DNA of 64,000 nt, from contig CAWGLW010000006.1 in NCBI GenBank assembly GCA_963823525.1, forward strand, positions 1,116,001-1,180,000, written 5' to 3'. Made by a program: the position numbers and the translations under genes. A model generated the notes under the pieces. The model did no database searches. It saw nothing but the letters and a program-made list of their open reading frames with translations, and had not been told where the DNA came from. Each line of letters starts with the position of its first letter. Position 1 is the stretch's first letter. Source of the stretch: CAWGLW01 sp963823525. GTDB taxonomy: Bacteria; Pseudomonadota; Gammaproteobacteria; Steroidobacterales; Steroidobacteraceae. Shown piece by piece: positions 8,647 to 15,444 of this stretch.

Positions 8647-11378
8647 GCAAGCCGGATAAGCTGCTGCTGGTCGATGGTTCTTCGTACCTCTACCGCGCCT
8701 ATCATGCCCTGCCGCCGCTGTCGAACTCGAAGGGCGAACCGACCGGCGCCGTCCTCGGCGTGCTCAACATGCTGATAAAGCTCCGCCGTGAATACGATCC
8801 GACGTCCATCGCGGTTGTTTTTGACGCGCCCGGAAAGACATTCAGGGACGAGCTGTTCGCACAGTACAAGGCCAACCGGCCGCCGATGCCGGATGAGCTG
8901 CGCGCCCAGGTGGCGCCGCTGCTCGAAGCGGTCCAGGCCATGGGCCTTCCGCTGCTCCGGATCGAGGGTGTCGAAGCGGACGACGTGATCGGCACGCTGG
9001 CAAGGCAAGCCGCCGAATCCGGTAGCGAGGTCACCATCTCGACCGGCGACAAGGATATGGCGCAGCTGGTCAATGACCGCATCAGGCTGGTCAACACGAT
9101 GACTGGCTCCTCGCTGGACCGCAACGGCGTAAAGGCAAAATTCGATGTCTACCCGGAGCAGATCGTCGACTACCTGGCGCTGGTGGGCGACAGTTCCGAT
9201 AACATTCCCGGGGTCCCCAAAGTCGGACCGAAAACGGCGGCGAAGTGGTTGAACCAGTACGCGACGGTGGATCAACTGCTCGAGCACCAGAGCGAGATCA
9301 CCGGTAAAGTCGGTGAAAGCCTGCGCGAGAACGCAGACAAGCTGGAGTTGTCACGCCGTCTGGCGACCATCGACTGCGAACTCGAACTGGCCCTGCGACC
9401 TGATGAACTCTCACCCGCGGACCCGGATAAGGAGCGGCTGCGCGAGTTATACCAGCGGCTCGAACTGCGGTCGCTTCTGAAACAACTCGAGGGTGGGCCG
9501 TTGTCGGACGACCGCCCAAGGAGTGATCCGGCGGCGCAGCAGGCCGCCCCGCCCGCAGTCGCAGGCGCGAACCGCAACTACCAGACGATCCTGGACGCAA
9601 AGCATTTCGACGAATGGCTGGATCGGCTGGACAAGGCTGCCGTCTTCGCCGTCGACACAGAGACAACCTCCCTTGATTACATGCGGGCGGAGATCGTCGG
9701 GCTGTCATTTTGTATCGAACCCGGCGTGGCTGCGTATCTGCCGGTCGCTCATGACTATGCGGGCGCACCGGTGCAACTGGCTCGCAAAGACGTACTGGAG
9801 CGGCTCAAGCCGCTGCTCGAGGATCAGAAGCGCGCGAAAATCGGCCATCACCTGAAATACGACGCGCACGTGCTGCGGAACCACGGTATCGACCTGCGGG
9901 GAATTCGCTACGACACCATGCTGGAATCCTACGTGCTGAACAGCACAGCCACGCGGCATGATCTTGACTCGGTCGCCAAGCAGTACCTTGGTATCGATAC
10001 GATTCACTACGAGGACGTTGCGGGAAAAGGCGCCAAACAGATCGGCTTCAGCGAAGTCCATCTGGAAAGTGCCGCACCTTATGCCGCGGAAGACGCAGAC
10101 GTGACGCTGCAGCTCCATCACAGCCTGTGGCCGCAACTCGAAAAGCTGCCGGGGCTGCGTCGGGTCTACGAGGAGATCGAACAACCCCTTGTGCCCGTTC
10201 TGCTGGACATGGAGCACCGCGGCGTCCTGATCGACACCGACATGCTGCATGCACAAGGCCATGAAATCGCAAACCGCCTGATGGAGCTGGAGCAGAGCGC
10301 CCACGAAGCTGCCGGCGTGGCATTCAATGTCGATTCGCCGAAGCAGCTGCGTGAAATTCTGTTCGATAAGCTGGGTCTTCCAGCCAAGCGCAAGACCGCC
10401 AAGGGCCAGCCATCAACCGCGGAGGACGTGCTCGAGGAGCTGGCGGTGGATTACGAGCTGCCGCGAATCATCATGGACTACCGGGGTCTGGCCAAGCTCA
10501 AGTCCACGTACACCGGCAAGCTGCCGGGACAGGTCAATCCGGCCACCGGGCGGGTCCACACCTCCTACCACCAGGCGGTGGCCGCCACGGGTCGACTATC
10601 GTCGACGGACCCCAACCTGCAGAACATCCCGATCCGTACGGCGGAGGGCAGACGGATCCGACAGGCTTTTATTGCCCCACCCGGGCATTTGCTGATGGCG
10701 GCGGACTATTCGCAGATCGAGCTGCGCATCATGGCGCATCTCTCGGGCGACCCGAGCCTGCTCAAAGCGTTTGCCGAGGACCGGGACATTCACCGGGCAA
10801 CGGCAGCCGAGGTCTTCACGGTTGCCCCCGAAGAGGTCACGACGGATCAGCGCCGGGCCGCGAAGGCGATCAATTTCGGTCTTATCTACGGCATGTCGGC
10901 CTTTGGCCTCGCCCGGCAGCTGGGCATCGCACGCGGTGCGGCGCAGGAATATGTCGACCGTTACTTTGAGCGCTATCCAGGCGTTAAGGTGTACATGGAC
11001 GAGACACGCCAGTCAGCCCGGGAACTGGGGTTTGTCGAGACCGTCTTCGGGCGCCGCCTTTACCTGCGAGATATCCGGTCACGTAATCAGCAGCTCCGCC
11101 AGTACGCCGAGCGCAGCGCAATCAACGCGCCGATGCAGGGCTCGGCGGCCGACATCATCAAGCGAGCGATGATCGACGTGCACGACTGGCTGGCATCACA
11201 CCAGAATGAGTCGCGACTGATCATGCAGGTGCACGATGAACTGGTGGTCGAAGTGCCCGAGACCGAGATCGAGGCCGTCGAGCGGGGTTTGCGCGAGCGC
11301 ATGATGGCCGCAGCCAAGCTGCGCGTGCCGCTGAAAGTGGACATTGGTCACGGCCGAAATTGGGACGAAGCCCATTAG
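8643..11378 (+). CDS. polA: DNA polymerase I
   Basis: A 911-residue three-domain polymerase for Okazaki-fragment processing and repair. The 5' nuclease domain spans about 1-290 (LLVDGSSYLYRAYHAL; FDAPGKTFRDELF), the 3'-5' exonuclease about 320-510 (VDTETTSLDYM; YAAEDADV), and the polymerase about 520-911, with motif A DYSQIELRIMAHL, motif B RRAAKAINFGLIYG and motif C QVHDELVVEV. All expected exonuclease acidic residues appear present, so proofreading is probably active. It starts with GTG at 8643, overlapping the lptM stop. Length is close to the 928 residues of E. coli Pol I. Confidence 0.98.
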   Translation: MSKPDKLLLVDGSSYLYRAYHALPPLSNSKGEPTGAVLGVLNMLIKLRREYDPTSIAVVFDAPGKTFRDELFAQYKANRPPMPDELRAQVAPLLEAVQAMGLPLLRIEGVEADDVIGTLARQAAESGSEVTISTGDKDMAQLVNDRIRLVNTMTGSSLDRNGVKAKFDVYPEQIVDYLALVGDSSDNIPGVPKVGPKTAAKWLNQYATVDQLLEHQSEITGKVGESLRENADKLELSRRLATIDCELELALRPDELSPADPDKERLRELYQRLELRSLLKQLEGGPLSDDRPRSDPAAQQAAPPAVAGANRNYQTILDAKHFDEWLDRLDKAAVFAVDTETTSLDYMRAEIVGLSFCIEPGVAAYLPVAHDYAGAPVQLARKDVLERLKPLLEDQKRAKIGHHLKYDAHVLRNHGIDLRGIRYDTMLESYVLNSTATRHDLDSVAKQYLGIDTIHYEDVAGKGAKQIGFSEVHLESAAPYAAEDADVTLQLHHSLWPQLEKLPGLRRVYEEIEQPLVPVLLDMEHRGVLIDTDMLHAQGHEIANRLMELEQSAHEAAGVAFNVDSPKQLREILFDKLGLPAKRKTAKGQPSTAEDVLEELAVDYELPRIIMDYRGLAKLKSTYTGKLPGQVNPATGRVHTSYHQAVAATGRLSSTDPNLQNIPIRTAEGRRIRQAFIAPPGHLLMAADYSQIELRIMAHLSGDPSLLKAFAEDRDIHRATAAEVFTVAPEEVTTDQRRAAKAINFGLIYGMSAFGLARQLGIARGAAQEYVDRYFERYPGVKVYMDETRQSARELGFVETVFGRRLYLRDIRSRNQQLRQYAERSAINAPMQGSAADIIKRAMIDVHDWLASHQNESRLIMQVHDELVVEVPETEIEAVERGLRERMMAAAKLRVPLKVDIGHGRNWDEAH

Positions 11379-11481
11379 CGCGAACGCATATGTTGCGATG
11401 ATAAGACACCATATCAGCAAGGATTTTAGGGGCGTATACTCTATGTTGTCGCAAAGACACTTACACAGAGGAGTCATGCAA

Positions 11482-12075
11482 ATGCGCAAGAGTCTTATCG
11501 CCGCTACCGCAGCTGTCGCGGCTTTCATCGGCTTCTCAGCCCACGCTGCCGATAATGGAATTTACCTGGGTGGCAGCATTGGCCAGAGCAGCGTCGAGAC
11601 ATCAGACCGAATCCAGGACCCGGATCTGGGTATCAATGAGAAGTTGAAATACAGCACGACCACGACAGGCTACAAGCTGATTGCCGGGTGGCGCTTCATC
11701 GACTGGATGTCGATCGAAGCCAACTGGGTCGACCTTGGCACAGGCGACGATGGTGTCGCGAACATTGACGGCGATAAGCTCAAGGCCGAGATCGGCCTCG
11801 ACGGTTGGACCCTGTCGGCGCTCGGATTCGTGCCGATCGGACCGGTGGATCTGTTTGCCCGGGTCGGGGCCTTCGGCTGGGACAGCTCGGCCACTTTGAA
11901 GGGCTTTGGCGAGCGGGTGAAAGGTAGCGACGATGGCGTCGATCTGACCTACGGCATCGGCGCGCAGTTCCGCGTCTGGAGCCTTGCCATACGCGCAGAA
12001 TACGAGATTTTCGATGTCAGCGATTTCGACAGAACCGACATGTTCTCGGTCGGCGTGACCTGGACATTCCTCTAG
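11482..12075 (+). CDS. Outer-membrane beta-barrel protein (OmpA-like/OmpW-size)
   Basis: A 197-residue exported protein. A signal peptide (MRKSLIAATAAVAAFIGFSAHA) is followed by alternating-residue strands, beginning with GIYLGGSIGQSSVE and ending with the aromatic-terminated strand FSVGVTWTFL, as expected for an 8-stranded outer-membrane barrel. An in-frame ATG lies at 11476, but the AGGAG at 11469-11473 is only 2 bases from it and 8 from the ATG at 11482, so I take 11482. A TATACT at 11435-11440 could be its -10 element. A strong terminator follows 45 bases after the stop. Function unknown. Confidence 0.85.
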   Translation: MRKSLIAATAAVAAFIGFSAHAADNGIYLGGSIGQSSVETSDRIQDPDLGINEKLKYSTTTTGYKLIAGWRFIDWMSIEANWVDLGTGDDGVANIDGDKLKAEIGLDGWTLSALGFVPIGPVDLFARVGAFGWDSSATLKGFGERVKGSDDGVDLTYGIGAQFRVWSLAIRAEYEIFDVSDFDRTDMFSVGVTWTFL

Positions 12076-12120
12076 GCATCGCCCGGCAGGCTGTCCAGAA
12101 GCTGAAACGCTACGCGCAGA

Positions 12121-12153
12121 GGCCGCCCGACTGAAATCGGGCGGCCTTTTTTT
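12121..12153 (+). terminator. Rho-independent terminator after the barrel protein gene
   Basis: A perfect 10-bp stem (GGCCGCCCGA pairing with TCGGGCGGCC) with a 6-base loop is followed by seven T. It lies 45 bases after the outer-membrane protein stop and would end that transcript, isolating the downstream small RNA promoter. Confidence 0.95.
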
Positions 12154-12259
12154 ATGTGCGGGCCGGGGCGTTGGCCTGACGGATTCGACCGTTACGATTC
12201 CGGTCGTCGGACAGCCTTCGGCCGGTTCTGTTAACTATTAATTATTAATTAGCGGTTTC

Positions 12260-12287
12260 GGAACTTTTCGAAAAGTGACCGCTCAAA
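12260..12287 (+). promoter_or_regulatory. Sigma-E/AlgU-type promoter
   Basis: GGAACTT at 12260-12266, a spacer of exactly 16 bases, then TCAAA at 12283-12287. This matches the known consensus of the extracytoplasmic sigma factor RpoE/AlgU. A 20-base all-A/T-rich stretch (12231-12250) just upstream could act as an UP element. The -35 sits inside the dyad ACTTTTC/GAAAAGT (12263-12276), nested in AGCGGT (12251-12256) / ACCGCT (12278-12283). It reads rightward into the candidate small RNA. Confidence 0.75.
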
Positions 12288-12292
12288 TCCCT

Positions 12293-12416
12293 TGAGCATC
12301 CACTTGATGCTTAGCACCCGCCTGCCTCCCTGGGCCGGTGCTAGCCCGGTCATCCCCCAACGCCGGGTATGCTTGCCCCGGCCGGATCCGCTGGTTCGGC
12401 CGGGGTTTCTTTTTTT
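12293..12416 (+). ncRNA. Candidate ErsA/Spot 42-position small RNA
   Basis: A predicted transcript of about 124 nt starting 6 bases after the -10 TCAAA and ending in an intrinsic terminator: a 9-bp stem CCCCGGCCG (12376-12384) / CGGCCGGGG (12397-12405), then TTTCTTTTTTT (12406-12416). Three further hairpins precede it: GCATC/GATGC (12296-12310); TAGCACC/GGTGCTA (12312-12343) enclosing GCCTGCCTCCC; and CCCGG/CCGGG (12345-12367) with a CCCCC loop. C-rich loops plus a poly-U end are typical of Hfq-dependent RNAs that pair with ribosome-binding sites. Spot 42 in E. coli and ErsA in Pseudomonas lie between polA and engB in the same orientation, and ErsA is AlgU-dependent. Its last 67 nt are antisense to the end of engB. 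Expression and homology are inferred. Confidence 0.65.
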
Positions 12417-13003
12417 CCGCGTCCCTCGAGCAGGCTCTCGAGGGCGCCGCGGGCCTCGGCAAGGCCATCGCCTTTCAGGGCCGAGAACAACTGGGCCGTC
12501 GCGGCATCACCCACGGCTCGTTGAACCGAGATCAGTGACTGTTTGGCCGCGCCCCGGCCCAGCTTGTCGGCCTTGGTCAGCAGCAGATGCATCGGTACGC
12601 CGGCGGCCCCAGCCATCTCAAGCATTTCCAGATCATGGTCGGTCAGGGGACGGCGTGCGTCCATGACCACGATGACCCCCCGCAGCGAGTGGCGCTGATC
12701 GAAGTAGCTTCGTACGAGCACGCCCCAGTGTGCGCGCATATCACGGGAGACTGCCGCAAAGCCGTAGCCCGGCAGATCCACCAGGCGCCGGCCAGGCCGG
12801 AGTTCGAAGAAATTGACCAGGCGGGTCGCCCCCGGGGTCTTACTGGTGCGGGCCAGTCCCTTTCGACCCGTGATGACATTGATCGCACTCGACTTACCGG
12901 CATTGGAACGGCCGGCCACCGCGACCTCGACGCCACCGTCGTCGGGAAACTGCGCCGCCCGCTGGGCACTGGTCAGAAATTTCACCTTCGGGTACGCGGC
13001 CAT
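12350..13003 (-). CDS. engB: Ribosome biogenesis GTPase EngB (YihA/YsxC)
   Basis: A 217-residue TRAFAC-class GTPase needed for assembly of the large ribosomal subunit. G1 is GRSNAGKSS (31-39), G2 the SKTPGATR segment, G3 DLPGYGFA, G4 TKAD, and G5 is near FSALKGDG. A non-conserved C-terminal tail rich in Pro, Ala and Gly (about 20 residues) follows; its DNA carries the stem and T-run of the terminator of the opposing small RNA, so that tail's composition may be set by the RNA. The gene is convergent with polA and the barrel gene and divergent from cytochrome c4, as in Pseudomonas. Confidence 0.96.
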   Translation of the reverse strand: MAAYPKVKFLTSAQRAAQFPDDGGVEVAVAGRSNAGKSSAINVITGRKGLARTSKTPGATRLVNFFELRPGRRLVDLPGYGFAAVSRDMRAHWGVLVRSYFDQRHSLRGVIVVMDARRPLTDHDLEMLEMAGAAGVPMHLLLTKADKLGRGAAKQSLISVQRAVGDAATAQLFSALKGDGLAEARGALESLLEGRGKKETPAEPADPAGASIPGVGG

Positions 13004-13124
13004 GCATTCGGTTCCTCGCGGCGGCTTGCCATTATCCTAGTGTACAATTTGCGGCTGGCCCGTCAGGTCCCGGATGATGTGGGACAGGGCCGTCGGATTA
13101 GCTGAGTTTCTTCGGAGTACATAC

Positions 13125-13736
13125 ATGTCTGCAAAGCTTGTTGCAGCCGTCGTGCTGGTTACAACTGTCGCCTTCAGCGGCTCGGCACTGGCCTCAGGGT
13201 CCAAGGAAGCGGGACAGGCCAAGGCGGCCACCTGTGTTGCCTGTCACGGGGTCGATGGCAACAGCGTCAATCCTGAATGGCCGAGCATTGCCGGACAGCA
13301 TGAGCCGTACATCGTGCAACAGCTGACCAATTTCAGGAATGGCGACCGGCAGAACCTGCTTATGTCACCGATGGCAATGGGCCTGTCAGATCAGGATATC
13401 GCTGATCTCGCCGCGTACTTCTCGGCACAGACGGCAACCGGCGGGGAAACGGAACCCTCGAAGCTCGTTCGCGGCCAGCACGTCTATCGGTCCGGTAACA
13501 TCGAGTCCCAGACGGCGGCCTGCACCGCATGCCACAGCCCCAACGGACGCGGCAATCCGGCCGCCGGCTATCCGTCCATCCAGGGCCAGCATGCGACCTA
13601 CGCAGCGGCACAATTGCGCGCCTATCGGAGCGGTGAGCGCAGCACCGATCCGAATCAGATGATGCGTGACATCGCCGCGAAACTCTCCGACGAAGATATC
13701 GACGCCGTCGCTTCTTATATTCAGGGTCTTCGTTGA
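13125..13736 (+). CDS. Dihaem cytochrome c4
   Basis: A 203-residue exported dihaem cytochrome c. After a signal peptide (to about residue 24), two homologous halves each carry a haem site: CVACH at 37-41 and CTACH at 133-137, each with a distal Met later in the half (LMSPMAMGL; NQMMRDIA). Cytochrome c4 shuttles electrons from the bc1 complex to terminal oxidases in the periplasm or at the membrane. The start at 13125 has GGAG upstream and gives a proper signal sequence. It is divergent from engB and 31 bases upstream of dsbA, the same order as in Pseudomonas. Confidence 0.93.
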   Translation: MSAKLVAAVVLVTTVAFSGSALASGSKEAGQAKAATCVACHGVDGNSVNPEWPSIAGQHEPYIVQQLTNFRNGDRQNLLMSPMAMGLSDQDIADLAAYFSAQTATGGETEPSKLVRGQHVYRSGNIESQTAACTACHSPNGRGNPAAGYPSIQGQHATYAAAQLRAYRSGERSTDPNQMMRDIAAKLSDEDIDAVASYIQGLR

Positions 13737-13767
13737 ACCTGAGCCAATTTTACGGGTCTGATTGCGA

Positions 13768-14412
13768 ATGAATAAGAGCATCCTGAACTTTGCGCATGCG
13801 GCCGTGGCCGCTGCAGTTTTCCTCGGCAGCATGGCGGCGATGTCGGCCGAGCCCGTCGAAGGCAAACAGTACAAGCTCCTCAAGCCCGCCCAGCCGACCA
13901 ATGTCGATCCCGGCCAGATCGAGGTAGTCGAGGTGTTCTGGTACGCCTGCGGTCACTGCTACCTGATCGAACCGGCGGTCGAAAGCTGGAACAAGAAAGG
14001 CCGCGCCGCCAACGTGCAGCTCATACAGATGCCGGCCACCTGGAACGAAATGCTGAAGACCCACGCTCGGGCTTTCTACACCGTCGAGACCCTTGGAAAG
14101 CCCGAGCTGCACGACGAAATATTCCGCGAAATCAACGTGCGCGGCAATCGCCTCGACACGACGGCAAAGCTTGAAGATTTCTTCGTATCCAGGGGCGTCA
14201 GCAAGGCAGACTTCAAGAAGACGTACAGTTCTTTCGCGGTGGAGTCGAGCGTTCGCCGTGCCGAAGAACTCAACCGCCGCTACCAGATCACCAGCACACC
14301 GACCTTTATCGTCAATGGCAAGTACAAGACCGATGTCGGAATGGCCGGGTCCGAAGAGAAACTTTTCGAGACTATCAACGCGCTGGCAGCGAAAGAGACG
14401 CCGGCCGGTTGA
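13768..14412 (+). CDS. dsbA: Thiol:disulfide interchange protein DsbA
   Basis: A 214-residue periplasmic oxidase that introduces disulfides into exported proteins. A signal peptide covers about 1-27; the thioredoxin fold carries the active site CGHC at residues 61-64 (preceded by FWYA), an inserted helical domain, and the cis-proline segment TSTPTF. E. coli DsbA has CPHC; the Gly-His dipeptide is less common and may lower the redox potential somewhat. An in-frame TTG at 13762 is possible, but the ATG at 13768 is preferred. It probably shares a transcript with cytochrome c4 and is followed by a terminator. Confidence 0.94.
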   Translation: MNKSILNFAHAAVAAAVFLGSMAAMSAEPVEGKQYKLLKPAQPTNVDPGQIEVVEVFWYACGHCYLIEPAVESWNKKGRAANVQLIQMPATWNEMLKTHARAFYTVETLGKPELHDEIFREINVRGNRLDTTAKLEDFFVSRGVSKADFKKTYSSFAVESSVRRAEELNRRYQITSTPTFIVNGKYKTDVGMAGSEEKLFETINALAAKETPAG

Positions 14413-14438
14413 TGGCTCCTGCGAGTCTGAACCTGACA

Positions 14439-14462
14439 CGCCCGGCGCCGCCGGGCGTTTTT
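14439..14462 (+). terminator. Rho-independent terminator after dsbA
   Basis: A 7-bp stem CGCCCGG/CCGGGCG with a 5-base loop is followed by TTTTT. It lies 26 bases after the dsbA stop and closes the cytochrome c4-dsbA transcript. Confidence 0.9.
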
Positions 14463-14496
14463 ATTTCCAACCCCTGCGCAATGATAAGATGATCCG

Positions 14497-15330
14497 ATGG
14501 GAAAACTTCAAACCACAAACATGGCCGTGTTCTGCGACTTCGAAAATGTCGCGCTCGGTGTGCGCGATGCAAAGTACGCGAAGTTCGACATCGAGAAGGT
14601 CCTGGAGAAGTTATTGCTCAAGGGCAGTATCGTCGTCAAGAAGGCCTATTGCGACTGGGCTCGCTACAAGGACTTCAAGGCGCCGATGCACGAGGCTTCG
14701 TTTGAACTCATTGAGATTCCCCACGTGCGCATGTCCGGCAAGAACTCGGCCGATATTCGCATGGTCGTCGATGCGCTGGACCTCTGTTACACGAAATCTC
14801 ACGTCGACACATTCGTGATCATTAGTGGCGATTCGGATTTCTCGCCACTGGTCAGCAAGCTGCGCGAGAACAACAAGATCGTCATCGGTGTCGGCGTCAA
14901 GAGCTCCACTTCGGACCTGTTAATCGCCAATTGCGACGAGTTCATTTATTACGACGACCTGGTGCTGAAGGAAGAGCAGCGCCGAAAACGCAAGAAGACG
15001 CCGGCGAAACAGAGCACGGCGCGCCAGCCGGCAAAGTCGACATCGAGCGACGAGCCCGAGCCGCCAGCCACTGTGGATGCTCACAAGCAGGAAGCCTTTG
15101 ACCTGGTCATGGAAACGATTGAAGCGCTGGCCGACGAACGTGAGCCCGGCGAGAAGATCTGGGGCTCGATGATCAAGCAGACGCTGAAAAGGCAAAAGCC
15201 GGGCTTCAACGAGAGTTACCACGGATTCAGGTCATTCAGCGCATTGCTGGAAGAAGCGCAGGCGCGAAAACTCATCGAGATCGAAAAAGACGAAAAATCC
15301 GGCGGCTACATCGTCAGATCCGTAGCCTGA
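14497..15330 (+). CDS. NYN-domain (PIN-like) nuclease with C-terminal OST-HTH/LOTUS domain
   Basis: A 277-residue protein. The N-terminal NYN domain (about 8-155) has the acidic residues of PIN-like nucleases: Asp in VFCDFENV, Asp in NSADIRMVVDAL, and two in ISGDSDFSPLV. A Lys/Arg-rich linker (about 160-200) leads to a C-terminal segment of about 75 residues with an OST-HTH (LOTUS) pattern (GEKIWGSMIKQTLKR.. and the closing GGYIVRS). This architecture (NYN plus LOTUS) is widespread in bacteria and is predicted to cut RNA, with the LOTUS part binding RNA; a bacterial target is not established. It stands alone after the dsbA terminator. An ATG at 14521 is an alternative start. Confidence 0.85.
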   Translation: MGKLQTTNMAVFCDFENVALGVRDAKYAKFDIEKVLEKLLLKGSIVVKKAYCDWARYKDFKAPMHEASFELIEIPHVRMSGKNSADIRMVVDALDLCYTKSHVDTFVIISGDSDFSPLVSKLRENNKIVIGVGVKSSTSDLLIANCDEFIYYDDLVLKEEQRRKRKKTPAKQSTARQPAKSTSSDEPEPPATVDAHKQEAFDLVMETIEALADEREPGEKIWGSMIKQTLKRQKPGFNESYHGFRSFSALLEEAQARKLIEIEKDEKSGGYIVRSVA

Positions 15331-15444
15331 TTCGGCATCAGGGGCCCTCTGCTTTTCGAGGGATCCGTTCGTTGCTGACGCAAGGGTCGACCTCTGGATA
15401 TTCAAGTAAACTGTCCCGGGATGCGCCGTAAGGGGAGCGAGTCG

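Noticed and set aside
8364..9287. Long leftward open frame opposite lptM and polA
   Set aside because: High-GC antisense shadow; the plus strand encodes clear LptM and Pol I motifs over the same bases.
11435..11440. TATACT as a firm promoter for the barrel protein gene
   Set aside because: The -10 is good, but no -35 element lies at 16-18 bases; kept only as a remark in the gene entry.
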